NCBI RefSeq assembly: GCF_030814475.1
Contig: NZ_JAUSVF010000001.1
Coordinates: forward strand, 2,672,001-2,736,000
Source of the DNA: Pararhizobium capsulatum DSM 1112
Lineage (GTDB): Bacteria; Pseudomonadota; Alphaproteobacteria; Rhizobiales; Rhizobiaceae
Length of the DNA stretch: 64,000 nt
Direction: 5' to 3'
This document shows, piece after piece, positions 8,741 through 19,128 of the stretch; position 1 is the stretch's first letter, and every line of letters begins with the position of its first letter. The position numbers were made by a program, and so were the translations under genes. The notes below the pieces were generated by a model. It ran no database searches. It was not told where the DNA came from and was given only the letters and a program-made list of their open reading frames with translations.

Positions 8741-11404
8741 TCAGCCAGCGATGGCGGCAGCAACAGCCTCGATGGCCGCTTCCGCCTTGTCGCCATCAGG
8801 GCCACCGGCCTGCGCCATGTCCGGACGGCCGCCGCCGCCCTTGCCGCCAAGCGCGGCGGAAGCGACACGAACGAGATCGACGGCGCTGTGCTTGGTCGTC
8901 AGATCATCGGTGACAGCAACAACGGCGCTCGCCTTACCATCGGCGGAGACACCGACGAAAGTGACGATGCCGGAACCGAGGCTCTGCTTGCCATCATCAG
9001 CGAGGCTCTTCAGGTCCTTCGGATCAACGTCGGTGACGACCTTGCCCAGGAACTTGATGCCACCGATATCGCGTGCGGCATCCGCAGATCCGGCCGGACC
9101 GCCTCCGCCAAGCGCGAGTTTCTTGCGGGCATCGGCCAGTTCGCGTTCCAGCTTGCGACGCTCATCCATGAGGGCTTCGACGCGGCCGAGAACATCGGCC
9201 GGCTGAACCTTCAGGGTGGAGGCAAGTGTCTTCACCCGCTCGTCCTGTTCAGCGAGATAGGCAAGTGCTGCCGGACCGGTCAGGGCCTCGACGCGACGGA
9301 CGCCTGCACCGACCGCACTTTCGCCAACGACACGCACAAGGCCGATTTCGCCGGTCGCGCCGACATGGGTGCCGCCGCAAAGCTCGACCGAATATGGCCG
9401 ATTGGCCTTCGATCCGTGTAGCCCCTGCCCCATGGATACGACGCGCACTTCATCGCCGTATTTCTCGCCGAACAGCGCCATTGCGCCCTCGGCGATCGCA
9501 TCATCGACGCTCATCAAACGCGTCGTTACCGGCGTGTTCTGAACGATGATCTCGTTGGCCATGTCTTCGACAATCTTGAGTTCCGCAGCCGTCATCGGCT
9601 TCGGATGGGACACGTCGAAGCGAAGACGCTCCGGTGCTACAAGCGAGCCCTTCTGAGCCACATGGGTGCCGAGCACTTCACGCAACGCTTCGTGGAGCAG
9701 ATGGGTTGCCGAGTGGTTGGCGCGCAAGCGCGAGCGGCGAGCATGATCGACGACGAGTGCTACGGCATCACCCTTGTTGATCGTGCCGTTTTCAACCACG
9801 GCGCTGTGAACGAACAATCCCTCGCCGCGCTTCTGCGTGTCGCTGACCTGGACGCGGGCATGATCGGTGGAGATGACGCCCGTATCGCCCATCTGGCCAC
9901 CGGACTCGCCGTAGAACGGGGTCTGGTTGAGCACGAGCTGAACCTTGTCACCAGTTGCTGCGCTGTCGACCACCTTGCCATCGCGGACGATCGCCAGGAC
10001 CACGCCTTCGGCGGTTTCCGTATCGTAACCCAGGAACTCGGTTGCGCCGAGCTTGTCTTTCAGCTCGTACCAGATGGTTTCGGTTGCGGCATCGCCGGAA
10101 CCGGCCCAGCTCTTGCGCGCCTCCGCCTTCTGCCGCTCCATGGCATCGGTGAAGCTGGTGAGATCAACGCCGATGCCGCGGTTGCGCAGCGCATCCTGCG
10201 TCAGATCGAGTGGAAAGCCGTAGGTGTCGTAGAGCTTGAAAGCGGTCTCGCCGTCGAGCGTGTCGCCCTTGTCGAGATCGGCAGTCGCATCGGCGAGCAG
10301 GCCAAGACCACGCTCCAGCGTCTTGCGGAAGCGGGTTTCTTCAAGCTTCAGCGTTTCGGAAATCAGTGCTTCAGCGCGCACAAGTTCCGGATAGGCGCGG
10401 CCCATCTGGCTGACAAGCGCCGGAAGCAGCTTCCACATCAGCGGTTCACGAGCACCGAGCAGCTCAGCATGGCGCATTGCGCGGCGCATGATGCGGCGCA
10501 GGACATAACCACGGCCTTCATTCGACGGCAGCACGCCATCGGCAATCAGGAAAGCGGACGAGCGAAGGTGATCGGCAATGACCCGGTGGCTGGCGCGGCG
10601 ATCACCCTCGGCCTTGACGCCGGTTGCCTCTTCCGAATCAGCAATGAGGGCACGGAACAGGTCGATATCGTAGTTGTCGTGCTTCCCCTGCAGCAGGGCC
10701 GCAACGCGCTCCAGGCCCATGCCGGTATCGATCGATGGGCGCGGCAGCGAAACGCGCTCTTCCTTGGTGATCTGCTCGTACTGCATGAAGACGAGGTTCC
10801 AGATCTCGATGAACCGGTCGCCATCCTCATCCGGTGAGCCCGGAGGGCCGCCCCAGATATGATCGCCATGGTCATAGAAGATTTCAGAACAGGGACCGCA
10901 CGGGCCGGTATCGCCCATCGCCCAGAAGTTGTCGCTGGTCGGAATACGGATGATGCGGTCATCGCTGAAACCCGCGATCTTCTTCCAGAGATCAAAAGCC
11001 TCATCGTCCGTATGGTAGACGGTAACCAGCAGGCGTTTGGCATCGATACCGTATTCCTTGGTGATCAGGTTCCAGGCAAGCTCGATCGCCTGTTCCTTGA
11101 AATAATCGCCGAAGGAAAAGTTGCCGAGCATTTCGAAGAAGGTGTGGTGGCGGGCGGTGTAACCGACATTGTCGAGATCGTTGTGCTTGCCGCCGGCACG
11201 CACGCATTTCTGCGCTGTCGCTGCCGTCGAATAGGGGCGCTGTTCCAGGCCGGTGAAGACATTCTTGAACTGAACCATGCCGGCATTGGTGAACATCAAT
11301 GTCGGATCGTTGCGCGGAACAAGCGGGCTAGACGCAACAACCTCGTGACCATTCTTCTTGAAGTAGTCGAGGAATGTCGACCGGATTTCGTTCACGCCGC
11401 TCAT
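8741..11404 (-). CDS. alaS: Alanyl-tRNA synthetase
   Basis: Class II synthetase charging tRNA-Ala, 887 residues, full length. The N-terminal catalytic core has [20 protein letters not shown] and NAGMVQFK (motifs 1-2) and GMGLERV (motif 3). The editing domain carries the zinc-binding [11 protein letters not shown] and CGGTHV motifs, and the C-terminal DHHA1-type region with the [13 protein letters not shown] glycine-rich signature is present. The gene is on the minus strand downstream of recA but separated from it by a terminator and about 240 bp, so it likely has its own promoter. Confidence 0.98.
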   Translation of the reverse strand: MSGVNEIRSTFLDYFKKNGHEVVASSPLVPRNDPTLMFTNAGMVQFKNVFTGLEQRPYSTAATAQKCVRAGGKHNDLDNVGYTARHHTFFEMLGNFSFGDYFKEQAIELAWNLITKEYGIDAKRLLVTVYHTDDEAFDLWKKIAGFSDDRIIRIPTSDNFWAMGDTGPCGPCSEIFYDHGDHIWGGPPGSPDEDGDRFIEIWNLVFMQYEQITKEERVSLPRPSIDTGMGLERVAALLQGKHDNYDIDLFRALIADSEEATGVKAEGDRRASHRVIADHLRSSAFLIADGVLPSNEGRGYVLRRIMRRAMRHAELLGAREPLMWKLLPALVSQMGRAYPELVRAEALISETLKLEETRFRKTLERGLGLLADATADLDKGDTLDGETAFKLYDTYGFPLDLTQDALRNRGIGVDLTSFTDAMERQKAEARKSWAGSGDAATETIWYELKDKLGATEFLGYDTETAEGVVLAIVRDGKVVDSAATGDKVQLVLNQTPFYGESGGQMGDTGVISTDHARVQVSDTQKRGEGLFVHSAVVENGTINKGDAVALVVDHARRSRLRANHSATHLLHEALREVLGTHVAQKGSLVAPERLRFDVSHPKPMTAAELKIVEDMANEIIVQNTPVTTRLMSVDDAIAEGAMALFGEKYGDEVRVVSMGQGLHGSKANRPYSVELCGGTHVGATGEIGLVRVVGESAVGAGVRRVEALTGPAALAYLAEQDERVKTLASTLKVQPADVLGRVEALMDERRKLERELADARKKLALGGGGPAGSADAARDIGGIKFLGKVVTDVDPKDLKSLADDGKQSLGSGIVTFVGVSADGKASAVVAVTDDLTTKHSAVDLVRVASAALGGKGGGGRPDMAQAGGPDGDKAEAAIEAVAAAIAG

Positions 11405-11565
11405 CTTGCGCCCTTTACCTTAGCATCAGCCTGTCCGCGGCCGTCTGGCCGATCCGCGAACCGGAAAACTGTTGAAATCGCGGACAACCGGACATGCCGC
11501 CGGTCCTCTACCGCCCTTTTGGAACAACGGCTTTTATCGTTCGCGCAAATCCCTGTCCAGACGGC

Positions 11566-11599
11566 AAAAGAAAACCGGCCGCCCAGATGAGGCGGCCGG
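11566..11599 (-). terminator. Rho-independent terminator of recA
   Basis: Nine-base-pair GC-only stem (CCGGCCGCC with GGCGGCCGG) with a seven-base loop and TTTTCTTTT on the minus strand, 45 bp beyond the recA stop. Confidence 0.9.
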
Positions 11600-11643
11600 C
11601 TGAAAACCATGATCAGGGCTCGATCAATCCGAGGCCTGACTGC

Positions 11644-12735
11644 TTATGCGAGAGCAGCACCGTCATCGCCATCATCGGATTCCGGTCCGCCATCCTCCAG
11701 GAACTTCTCGGCGATCAAGCCGGCATTCTGGCGCAACGACAGCTCGATCTCGCGGGCAGTATCAGGATTGTCGCGCAGGAAGCTCTTGGCATTCTCACGA
11801 CCCTGACCGAGACGCTGCGAATTGTAGGAGAACCACGCACCGGACTTCTCGACAATGCCAGCCTTGACGCCAAGATCGACCAGTTCGCCCGTCTTGGAGA
11901 CGCCTTCGCCATACATGATATCGAATTCGACCTGTTTGAAAGGAGGCGCCATCTTGTTCTTGACGACCTTGACGCGCGTCTGGTTGCCGACGACCTCGTC
12001 GCGCTCCTTGACCGAGCCGATGCGGCGAATGTCGAGACGCACTGAGGCATAGAACTTCAGCGCATTGCCGCCGGTCGTGGTTTCCGGCGAACCGAACATG
12101 ACGCCGATCTTCATGCGGATCTGGTTGATGAAGATGACCATGCAGTTGGACTTGGAGATCGAAGCAGTCAGCTTGCGCAGTGCCTGGCTCATCAGGCGCG
12201 CCTGAAGGCCCGGCAGGCTGTCGCCCATCTCACCTTCGATTTCAGCGCGCGGGGTCAGGGCTGCAACCGAATCGATGACCAGAACGTCGATTGCGCCCGA
12301 GCGCACCAGCGTATCGGTAATTTCAAGTGCCTGTTCGCCCGTGTCCGGCTGAGAGATCAGGAGATTTTCGAGGTCGACGCCAAGCTTGCGCGCATAGACT
12401 GGATCAAGTGCATGCTCGGCATCGACGAAGGCGCAGATGCCACCCTTCTTCTGGGATTCGGCAATCGTCTGCAGGGCAAGCGTCGTCTTGCCCGAACTTT
12501 CAGGACCGTAGATTTCGATGACGCGGCCCTTGGGAAGGCCGCCGACGCCAAGCGCAATATCCAGGCCAAGAGAGCCCGTCGATACGGTCTCGATCTCGAT
12601 AATACTGTCTTTTCCACCGAGCTTCATGATCGATCCCTTGCCGAACGACCGTTCGATCTGGGAAAGTGCCGCTTCAAGTGCCTTGCTTTTGTCCACTGAT
12701 TTATCCTCTACGAGACGCAAAGAGTTTTGTGCCAT
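11644..12735 (-). CDS. recA: Recombinase RecA
   Basis: DNA-dependent ATPase for strand exchange and for LexA cleavage. The 363-residue product has Walker A GPESSGKT, the Walker B strand [10 protein letters not shown], the L1/L2 DNA-binding loops (the L2 region has [18 protein letters not shown]), and a very acidic C-terminal tail ([12 protein letters not shown]). The ATG at 12735 gives the standard [11 protein letters not shown] start with an AAGGTGG ribosome site six bases upstream; a longer frame to 12849 crosses promoter elements. Two SOS-type operator sites lie upstream, and a strong terminator follows. Confidence 0.98.
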   Translation of the reverse strand: MAQNSLRLVEDKSVDKSKALEAALSQIERSFGKGSIMKLGGKDSIIEIETVSTGSLGLDIALGVGGLPKGRVIEIYGPESSGKTTLALQTIAESQKKGGICAFVDAEHALDPVYARKLGVDLENLLISQPDTGEQALEITDTLVRSGAIDVLVIDSVAALTPRAEIEGEMGDSLPGLQARLMSQALRKLTASISKSNCMVIFINQIRMKIGVMFGSPETTTGGNALKFYASVRLDIRRIGSVKERDEVVGNQTRVKVVKNKMAPPFKQVEFDIMYGEGVSKTGELVDLGVKAGIVEKSGAWFSYNSQRLGQGRENAKSFLRDNPDTAREIELSLRQNAGLIAEKFLEDGGPESDDGDDGAALA

Positions 12736-12803
12736 TCGATCCACCTTTAGGTTATTGGGACTATAGAGGCAATCAAGCCGCCGATGAAAGATATGTACTC
12801 TTT

Positions 12804-12820
12804 TTGTTCTAATATTGCAA
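12804..12820. promoter_or_regulatory. SOS-type operator upstream of recA (TTG-N11-CAA)
   Basis: The palindromic pattern TTG-N11-CAA, the form reported for Rhizobium recA operators, lies 69 bp upstream of the recA start codon. It includes GTTC with GCAA seven bases later, a half-match to the GTTC-N7-GTTC consensus. LexA control is inferred from the motif. Confidence 0.65.
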
Positions 12821-12862
12821 GAGACATGTAAGATGCTGTAAAAAAACAATAAAATTGCGAAT

Positions 12863-12877
12863 GTTCTTTAGATGTTC
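12863..12877. promoter_or_regulatory. Canonical alphaproteobacterial LexA box GTTC-N7-GTTC
   Basis: A perfect GTTC-N7-GTTC direct repeat lies 128 bp upstream of recA and 96 bp upstream of the psuK start. It may serve recA, the divergent psuK promoter, or both. Confidence 0.6.
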
Positions 12878-12972
12878 CGCATTGTCGCCCGCGTGCGATT
12901 CAATACAGAAAAGACAGGAGACGGGCGCGAACGTCCATTCGAATCGCGACCGGAATGAAATCAGGAAAAAGC

Positions 12973-13920
12973 ATGACATCCCATACCATCACCGTCTTTG
13001 GGGGCGCCCATATCGACCGGCGCGGCCGGATCTTTGGCGCAACGGCACCCGGAGCAAGCAATCCAGGCGCATGGTTCGAGGAAGCCGGCGGCGGCGGTTT
13101 CAATGCTGCGCGCAATCTTGCCCGCCTCGGCCTTGACGTGCGCATGGTCAGCCCGCGCGGTGGAGATACGGTGGGTGAGACGGTCGCGGCCGCGGCGCTT
13201 GCTGCTGGCGTCGATGATCGCCCTTTCATCTTCCTTGATCGCCGCACGCCAAGCTATACCGCGATCATCGAAAACGACGGCAATCTGGTCATCGCCCTTG
13301 CCGATATGGAACTCTACAACCTGTTTTCACCCCGCAGGCTGCAGCAGAAAGCATTGCGCGACGCCCTCGGGGAAAGCGATGTCATTCTCACCGACGCGAA
13401 CCTGCCCGCCGAAACACTCTCAGCATTGACGTTCAAAGCACGAGATCTGGGCAAACTGGTCACCGCGATTGCAATTTCACCGGCAAAGGTCGTGCGCTTT
13501 GCACAAAGCCTTGGCCGTCTCGACTTCCTTTTCATGAATGAGGCGGAGGCACGTGCCCTGACCGGCGTTGACGTCAAAGGCGTTGCGGAGTGGCCTGTGC
13601 ATCTCAAGGCAATAGGCTTGAACGGCGGTGTCATCACCCGCGGCGGACGTTCCGTTGTCGCCTTTGCGGAAAATGAAATCGTGGCGGTGGAACCGCCGCC
13701 TCTGGATGCCCTCGGTGATGTCACGGGCGCAGGCGATGCCCTGGCAGCCGGTTTTCTGTTCGGCAGACTGCAGGGAAAATCCCTTGGAGAAAGCCTTAGA
13801 ACCGGTGTGGCCGCGGCTGGGATTACCGTGGCGTCACCGCTTGCTGTGTCGGAAAACATGACCGCCGACGCACTTCAGGCTGCAATGGGGCTTGTATCTC
13901 CCGCGGAAATCCTGTCATGA
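12973..13920 (+). CDS. psuK: PfkB-family carbohydrate kinase, probable pseudouridine kinase
   Basis: Ribokinase-family enzyme of 315 residues. The N-terminal signature GGGGFNAARNLARLG and the C-terminal catalytic motif DVTGAGDALAAGFLFG (anion hole and catalytic Asp) are intact. The neighbour psuG points to pseudouridine as substrate, phosphorylated to its 5'-phosphate. ATG 12973 has an AGGAA site; an in-frame ATG at 12955 lacks one. A LexA box sits in the shared region with recA. Kinase fold is certain; substrate is inferred from context. Confidence 0.82.
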   Translation: MTSHTITVFGGAHIDRRGRIFGATAPGASNPGAWFEEAGGGGFNAARNLARLGLDVRMVSPRGGDTVGETVAAAALAAGVDDRPFIFLDRRTPSYTAIIENDGNLVIALADMELYNLFSPRRLQQKALRDALGESDVILTDANLPAETLSALTFKARDLGKLVTAIAISPAKVVRFAQSLGRLDFLFMNEAEARALTGVDVKGVAEWPVHLKAIGLNGGVITRGGRSVVAFAENEIVAVEPPPLDALGDVTGAGDALAAGFLFGRLQGKSLGESLRTGVAAAGITVASPLAVSENMTADALQAAMGLVSPAEILS

Positions 13921-14032
13921 ACCCGCTTTTCTGCGCCGACGCTCGTTTTCGAGTTCTCAGGTCTACCCCAAGCTTTTACGCTTTCGCCCCGGCAGCAGTA
14001 TTTGAAGAAGCAGATTGCACAAAGGACATCCG

Positions 14033-14950
14033 ATGACCAAGTCCCCTCTCCTGCCGTTGGAATATTCCGACGAAGTCGCGGCCGCAAAGGCTCGCAATGC
14101 CCCGATCGTCGCCCTTGAATCGACCATCATCACCCATGGCATGCCCTATCCAGGCAACCTGGAGATGGCACGTAGCGTCGAGGCGATCATTCGGCAAGAA
14201 GGCGCTGTTCCCGCGACCATCGCCGTCATTGATGGCGTTCTGCATATCGGGCTCAACGCCGACAAGCTGGAAGCTCTGGCAAAGACGTCAGGTGCAATGA
14301 AGGTCTCGCGCGCCGATATCGCCTTTGCGATCGCCGAGCGCCGAACGGGCGCGACCACCGTGGCAGCGACGATGATCGCCGCGGCGCGCGCCGGCATCCG
14401 TGTCTTCGCCACTGGCGGCATCGGCGGGGTGCACAGGAAAGCGGAAGAAACCTTTGACATTTCAGCCGATCTTGAAGAGCTTGGCCGCACCGGCGTTATC
14501 GTCGTCTGCGCCGGCGCAAAGGCGATCCTAGACATCCCGAAGACGCTTGAAGTTCTGGAAACCCGCGGCGTGCCGGTCGTGACCTATGACAGTGAAATCT
14601 TCCCCGCCTTCTGGTCGCGCGATTCGGGACTGAAGAGCCCGCTGATGCTCAACAGCCCCGCCGCCATCGCCAATTTCCAGAAGACGCGCGATTTGCTCGG
14701 CATCGATGGCGGCATGCTGATCGCCAATCCGGTGCCGGAGACAAATGAAATCGCCCGCGAGGAAATGGAGATCTACATCAAGCGCGCGCTGGACAATGCC
14801 GAGCGGGATGACATCACCGGCAAGGCCGTCACGCCGTACCTGCTCGACAGTATCTTTCATCTGACTGATGGCCGCAGCCTCGAAACCAATATTGCCCTGG
14901 TTGAGAACAACGCCCGCCTCGCTGCCGAGATTGCCGTCGCGATGGCATGA
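14033..14950 (+). CDS. psuG: Pseudouridine-5'-phosphate glycosidase
   Basis: Splits pseudouridine 5'-phosphate to uracil and ribose 5-phosphate in pseudouridine catabolism. The 305-residue product carries the family signatures ALESTIITHGMPYP at the N terminus, TGGIGGVHR in the middle, and ANPVPETNEI near the C terminus. The ATG at 14033 follows AAGGA by six bases; an in-frame TTG at 14015 is ignored. It lies 112 bp after psuK on the same strand and is probably in one transcript with it. Confidence 0.93.
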   Translation: MTKSPLLPLEYSDEVAAAKARNAPIVALESTIITHGMPYPGNLEMARSVEAIIRQEGAVPATIAVIDGVLHIGLNADKLEALAKTSGAMKVSRADIAFAIAERRTGATTVAATMIAAARAGIRVFATGGIGGVHRKAEETFDISADLEELGRTGVIVVCAGAKAILDIPKTLEVLETRGVPVVTYDSEIFPAFWSRDSGLKSPLMLNSPAAIANFQKTRDLLGIDGGMLIANPVPETNEIAREEMEIYIKRALDNAERDDITGKAVTPYLLDSIFHLTDGRSLETNIALVENNARLAAEIAVAMA

Positions 14951-14995
14951 CATCGACTGGAGCCGTCGGCACAAGCCGGCGGCTCCGGCAACATA

Positions 14996-17581
14996 TCAGG
15001 AATCCAGCATCTCCCGCACGGCAACAGCCAGCTGCTTCAGCGAGAATGGTTTCGGAAGAAAGCCGAATTTCGCATCCGCCGGCAGGTTCTTGGCAAAGGC
15101 GTCTTCGGCATAGCCTGAAACGAAGATGAACTTCAGATCCGGATAGCTCTTGCGCAATTCGCGCAGCAGGCTGGGGCCGTCCATTTCCGGCATGACCACG
15201 TCCGAGACGACGATATCCACCGCCCCGTTCAGCTCTTCCATCACTTCCAGCGCTTCGACGCCGGAGCCTGCCTCGTAGACGGTATAGCCACGGGTCTCGA
15301 GCATGCGCTTGCCGCCGCGACGCACGGCCTCCTCGTCCTCCACCAGGAGCACGACAGCGGAATCGCCGGTAAGATCGGTCGGCTCCTGTCGTTCGGGTAC
15401 GATAGCTGGTGCCGCCGGTGTCTCGTCACCCGCCGCTGCCGGCTCCTCGATATGACGCGGCAGGAGGATGCGGAAGGTCGTTCCCTTGCCGATTTCCGAT
15501 TCCGGATAGATGTAGCCGCCTGATTGCTGGACGATACCGTAGACCATGGAAAGGCCGAGACCCGTGCCCTTGCCAACTTCCTTGGTCGTGAAGAACGGCT
15601 CGAAGATCTTGTCGAGGATTTCCGGCGGAATACCCGTTCCCTCGTCTGCCACTTCGACCATCACGTAGTCGGCCTCCGGCAGATCGCGCCGGTTAAGGGC
15701 GGCGATCTCCTCTGCCGGCAGATTGCGTGTGCGCAGGGTGATCTTGCCACCATGCGGCATCGCATCGCGCGCATTGACCGCAAGATTGAGCACGACCTGT
15801 TCGAACTGCCCAAGATCGGTCTTCACCGGCCATAGATCGCGCCCGTAGTCGACCTCGAGCTTCACGTTGGTGCCGGTCATCCGATCGACGAGCATGCGCA
15901 GATCACCGACCACATCGGTCATGTTCAGCACAGTCGGGCGCATCGTCTGCTTGCGCGAGAACGCCAGCAGCTGGCGCACGAGAACGGCCGCGCGGTTGGC
16001 GTTGCGCTTGATCTCCATCAGGTCGGCGAAACTTGCGTCAGATGGGCGCGCCGACAGAAGCAGGTGGTCGGAGGACAGCAGAATCGCCGTCAGTACGTTA
16101 TTGAAGTCGTGGGCGATGCCGCCCGCCAGGGTGCCGACGGCATTCATCTTCTGCGTCTGGGCCATCTGGGTCTCGAGCGCCTTCTGCTCGGTGATCTCGA
16201 CGGCATAGACGATTGCCGCCTCCTCAGGCGCCTGGTCACTCTGATCGATGACGGCGTTGACATAAATGCGGAAGTGGCGGGTTTCATCGGTCGGATGCAG
16301 TGCATCAATCGGCGCGATGTCGCTCTGGCGATCCTTGGCCGCGGCAAGTGCATCGCGCAAGCGCAGACGCTCGCCTTCGTGGACCACGGCCTCCAGAAGC
16401 GCGCCCCGTTCCATATCGTCCTGCGAGACGACGCCCGAGAAAAGCTTAAGGAATGGAGCGTTGGTCCGCAGGATCCGGCCATTGCCATCAACGGATGCGA
16501 TAGCCATCGGGGTGTTGTTGAAGAAGCGGGTAAAGCGCATTGCGGCGATGGATGCGGATTGATCCGCTTCGTCATCGGTTGCCCGCGCCAGGACGATCGT
16601 GCGGCTTTCACCGGGAGCGCCGTCACGAGCGGAAGACACCCGATGCACCATGCGCACGGCGAAACTCTGGCCATTGGCCTTGCGAAGATCGAGATCCAGC
16701 GTCTTGGTTTTCTTGAGACCCGGCTCCGCCTGCACCGACTGAACCAGCGCCAGCCCCTCGCCGGCTACGAGATCGGCAATGCTCATCGAACCCGGCTGGA
16801 ATTTGGTGAGATCAAGCCCGAGCCAATCGGCAAGCGTTGCATTTACATAGAATATCTCGCCCTTCTTGCCGGCTGAGAAAAAGCCCGCCGGCGCATGGTC
16901 GAGATAATCGATGGCGTTCTGCAGCTCCTTGAAGAACCGTTCCTGATCATCCCGCTCGGAGGTGATGTCGGAAATCTGCCAGATGTAGAGAGGGTTCTTA
17001 TCGACGTCCTCTGTCGGCAACACCCGCGCTTTCAGGCGAAACCAGTGTGCGCCGGAACCGGACGGACCGCCACCCGCCTTCAGCGGCTTCATCAGGCGAA
17101 ATTCCTCATGACCCGCCTTGCCTTCGTGCAGTCCGTTGGTCAGCCGGTAAATCGCTTCGGTTGCCTCACGGTTGCGCGACAGAATGGTTTCGAGCGATTG
17201 GATATCGGTAGATTTCGTGGCGCCCGTCAGTGCACCATAGGCCGCGTTGGCATAAACGATGCGGCCTTTGCGGTCGGTTACCAGCGTGCCATCCTGATGG
17301 CCGTCCAGGAAGGCGCGGGCCAGATCGTCGGGCCGCGACTGGGGCATTACCTCGATGAAGCCGATGATCGAGGACACCAGGAAGAAAATGCCGACCATCG
17401 CCAGCACGCCGAGAATGCCCAGAACGATCTCGTTTTCCAGCTGGTTCTTGAAGACAACGAAGGCTGCAGCGGACACTGTCAGCACGATAGCGAGCAGAAT
17501 GATCCGCACCACCGTTCCCGGACGGGCACCCCGATCCACTATCGGCATATGATGCTCGCCTGCCTGCCGCAACTTCGTCAT
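14996..17581 (-). CDS. cckA: Hybrid histidine kinase CckA
   Basis: Cell-cycle phosphorelay kinase that feeds phosphate through ChpT to CtrA and CpdR in Alphaproteobacteria. The 861-residue protein has two N-terminal membrane segments (about 23-43 and 51-74), PAS-like sensor domains, the phosphoacceptor histidine in [13 protein letters not shown], an ATPase domain (N box [30 protein letters not shown]), and a C-terminal receiver domain with the phosphorylatable Asp in [13 protein letters not shown]. The ATG at 17581 has GAGGA about five bases upstream; two in-frame ATGs upstream are weaker. Full length and intact. Confidence 0.94.
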   Translation of the reverse strand: MTKLRQAGEHHMPIVDRGARPGTVVRIILLAIVLTVSAAAFVVFKNQLENEIVLGILGVLAMVGIFFLVSSIIGFIEVMPQSRPDDLARAFLDGHQDGTLVTDRKGRIVYANAAYGALTGATKSTDIQSLETILSRNREATEAIYRLTNGLHEGKAGHEEFRLMKPLKAGGGPSGSGAHWFRLKARVLPTEDVDKNPLYIWQISDITSERDDQERFFKELQNAIDYLDHAPAGFFSAGKKGEIFYVNATLADWLGLDLTKFQPGSMSIADLVAGEGLALVQSVQAEPGLKKTKTLDLDLRKANGQSFAVRMVHRVSSARDGAPGESRTIVLARATDDEADQSASIAAMRFTRFFNNTPMAIASVDGNGRILRTNAPFLKLFSGVVSQDDMERGALLEAVVHEGERLRLRDALAAAKDRQSDIAPIDALHPTDETRHFRIYVNAVIDQSDQAPEEAAIVYAVEITEQKALETQMAQTQKMNAVGTLAGGIAHDFNNVLTAILLSSDHLLLSARPSDASFADLMEIKRNANRAAVLVRQLLAFSRKQTMRPTVLNMTDVVGDLRMLVDRMTGTNVKLEVDYGRDLWPVKTDLGQFEQVVLNLAVNARDAMPHGGKITLRTRNLPAEEIAALNRRDLPEADYVMVEVADEGTGIPPEILDKIFEPFFTTKEVGKGTGLGLSMVYGIVQQSGGYIYPESEIGKGTTFRILLPRHIEEPAAAGDETPAAPAIVPERQEPTDLTGDSAVVLLVEDEEAVRRGGKRMLETRGYTVYEAGSGVEALEVMEELNGAVDIVVSDVVMPEMDGPSLLRELRKSYPDLKFIFVSGYAEDAFAKNLPADAKFGFLPKPFSLKQLAVAVREMLDS

Positions 17582-17908
17582 AAAAATCCTCATTTGCGCC
17601 GGTATCGATGCCGCTTGGAAAGGCGTAGAATCCAGCGCTTCCGTCGCACATTGCCGGTCAGCCGGTTTCAGCGTCCACAATATGCGTCAACGTGCCAGAA
17701 TCATCTTTAACAGTCACGGCGAATACCACAAAGCGCCTGCGCGAAACCTGCGTGGATCATTCACAGGGAATATGTCGCGGCGAAAACAACCGTAGGCGAA
17801 AGACTGCGTGGGATTGCGCATTCAATTTTGGAGAATGGGCCAGCCGCGCTTGTGCCGACCGGAAAAAAGCCTTCAAATAGGTAAGCATGTTTTGAAGGCG
17901 TAAGGAGT
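17582..17908. other. Intergenic region between cckA and the FliO-domain gene
   Basis: 327 bp between divergent genes, so it must hold both promoters. I find no clear CtrA half-site pair (TTAA-N7-TTAA), tRNA, or repeat. An AAGGAG ribosome site at its end serves the FliO-domain gene. Confidence 0.5.
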
Positions 17909-18889
17909 ATGGACATGATCGATGATATCGTTGGTAGCAACGGTAGCCGTTTCATCATTGCCGTGGGCGCGGTGGCCCTGGGGCTGCTTTGCCTTGTCGC
18001 GGTTCTCTGGTTCATCCGCAACCGTCCGTCATCCCCCTTCATTCGCGGCGGCAAGAACAGGCAGCCACGGCTTGCCGTCCTTGATGCCGCAGCGGTTGAT
18101 ACCCGCCGTCGGCTGGTGCTGGTGCGACGGGACGATGTCGAGCACCTGATCATGATCGGCGGTCCAACGGATATCGTCATCGAAAGTCGCATCGGCGCAT
18201 CAGCACCGACGCCCGCGCCTGTTTCCGCGGCAGCGCCGGTCACGGTCGAGACGAGCATACCCGCCACACGCGCCGTTCCTGAACGGCGCCCCCCGGTCAG
18301 CCAGCCTGAGCAGAGGCCGCAACCCATAGTCCAGCAAACTCCGCCCCAGGTTTCGGCGATGGGCAGCGTTCTCTACGGTGAAAACTTCGACACACCATCG
18401 CAGCCAGTTGCAAGAGCCGCACAACCTGCCCCCCAGCGTCCCCGCGTGGAAACGCCCGTAACTCGCCCCATGCCGACAGCGGAACGTCCGGCGCAGCCCG
18501 CCCCCATCCAGCGCCCGCAGGCGACGACAACGGCTGCACCTGAGCTGTCGGTGCAGCATGCCCGAACACCCGAAGATATACTTGATGCAGCCCGCAACCG
18601 CGTGCTCTCAACAGGTCAATCGGCACCACAGCAGGCACCGCTCGCCTCTCCCACTCCGGAGAGGACACCGGTTGCCGATTTCGAAAGCATTCTCGACGCC
18701 GAAATCTCGGGCGATCTCAGCCGTTTGAGTGTCGGGGGCGACATGCGTGTTGATTCGGAGGTGAAGGGCAGTTCTGCGGCAGCGGCTCGGCAAGACCCGC
18801 GGTTCTCGCCAGGTCAACGGGCTGAACCGACGCTTGAAGAAGAAATGAACCGCATGCTTGGCGAGATGTCCGCCGGAGAGAAGCGCTGA
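17909..18889 (+). CDS. FliO-domain membrane protein with long proline-rich tail
   Basis: A 326-residue protein with one N-terminal membrane segment (about 16-36) followed by a short FliO-like beta domain (RLAVLDAAAVDTRRRLVLVRRDDVEHLIM). FliO assists assembly of the flagellar export gate. The remaining two thirds is a disordered Pro/Ala/Gln-rich tail ending in an acidic helix. It starts eight bases after AAGGAG. Its position beside cckA and away from other flagellar genes, and the tail, suggest a role that may not be flagellar. The fold is clear; the job is not. Confidence 0.7.
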   Translation: MDMIDDIVGSNGSRFIIAVGAVALGLLCLVAVLWFIRNRPSSPFIRGGKNRQPRLAVLDAAAVDTRRRLVLVRRDDVEHLIMIGGPTDIVIESRIGASAPTPAPVSAAAPVTVETSIPATRAVPERRPPVSQPEQRPQPIVQQTPPQVSAMGSVLYGENFDTPSQPVARAAQPAPQRPRVETPVTRPMPTAERPAQPAPIQRPQATTTAAPELSVQHARTPEDILDAARNRVLSTGQSAPQQAPLASPTPERTPVADFESILDAEISGDLSRLSVGGDMRVDSEVKGSSAAAARQDPRFSPGQRAEPTLEEEMNRMLGEMSAGEKR

Positions 18890-18969
18890 CCGCCTTAAAC
18901 GAGCAACGGCGTCTTTCACGCGAAAGCAATCAAATTCGCTTTGGCTAAAACGGTTTGCGATTTAGAGTT

Positions 18970-18998
18970 TGCCAGGGAAAAGTGGAAACCGGTTTTCC
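18970..18998. repeat. Rhizobial palindromic intergenic repeat, short copy
   Basis: A palindromic segment centred on AAACCGGTTT and flanked by GGGAAAA and TTTTCCC resembles the dispersed AAGTGG-AACCGGTT palindromes found between genes in Rhizobiaceae. I recognise the type from the core sequence only; a genome search would be needed to count copies. Confidence 0.45.
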
Positions 18999-19025
18999 CG
19001 AAAAGACGAACGGAAACAAAAGAAA

Positions 19026-19066
19026 CTAGAGGATGTCTGGTTCGATCTGAACCAGACATCCTCTAG
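19026..19066. terminator. Perfect 18-bp hairpin downstream of dksA
   Basis: CTAGAGGATGTCTGGTTC is followed after five bases by its exact complement. On the minus strand the stem is followed by a T-rich run (TTTCTTTTG), so it can act as a second terminator for dksA. The stem is unusually long and not GC-rich. Confidence 0.65.
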
Positions 19067-19077
19067 CCAGCTGGAAA

Positions 19078-19107
19078 AGAAAAAGGCGCGGAAAACCCGT
19101 GCCTTTA
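19078..19107 (-). terminator. Rho-independent terminator of dksA
   Basis: A ten-base-pair stem with one G-T pair (AAAGGCGCGG with CCGTGCCTTT) around a short A-rich loop, followed on the minus strand by TTTTTCTTTT, 22 bp after the dksA stop. Confidence 0.8.
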
Positions 19108-19128
19108 AATTTCGATTGTCCCCGGAGA

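Noticed and set aside
12735..12849. Longer recA start
   Set aside because: It would place an SOS operator and promoter inside the coding region; the 12735 start has a good ribosome site.
14958..14986. Hairpin GGAGCCG/CGGCTCC between psuG and cckA as terminator
   Set aside because: The stem is interrupted and no T run follows on either strand.
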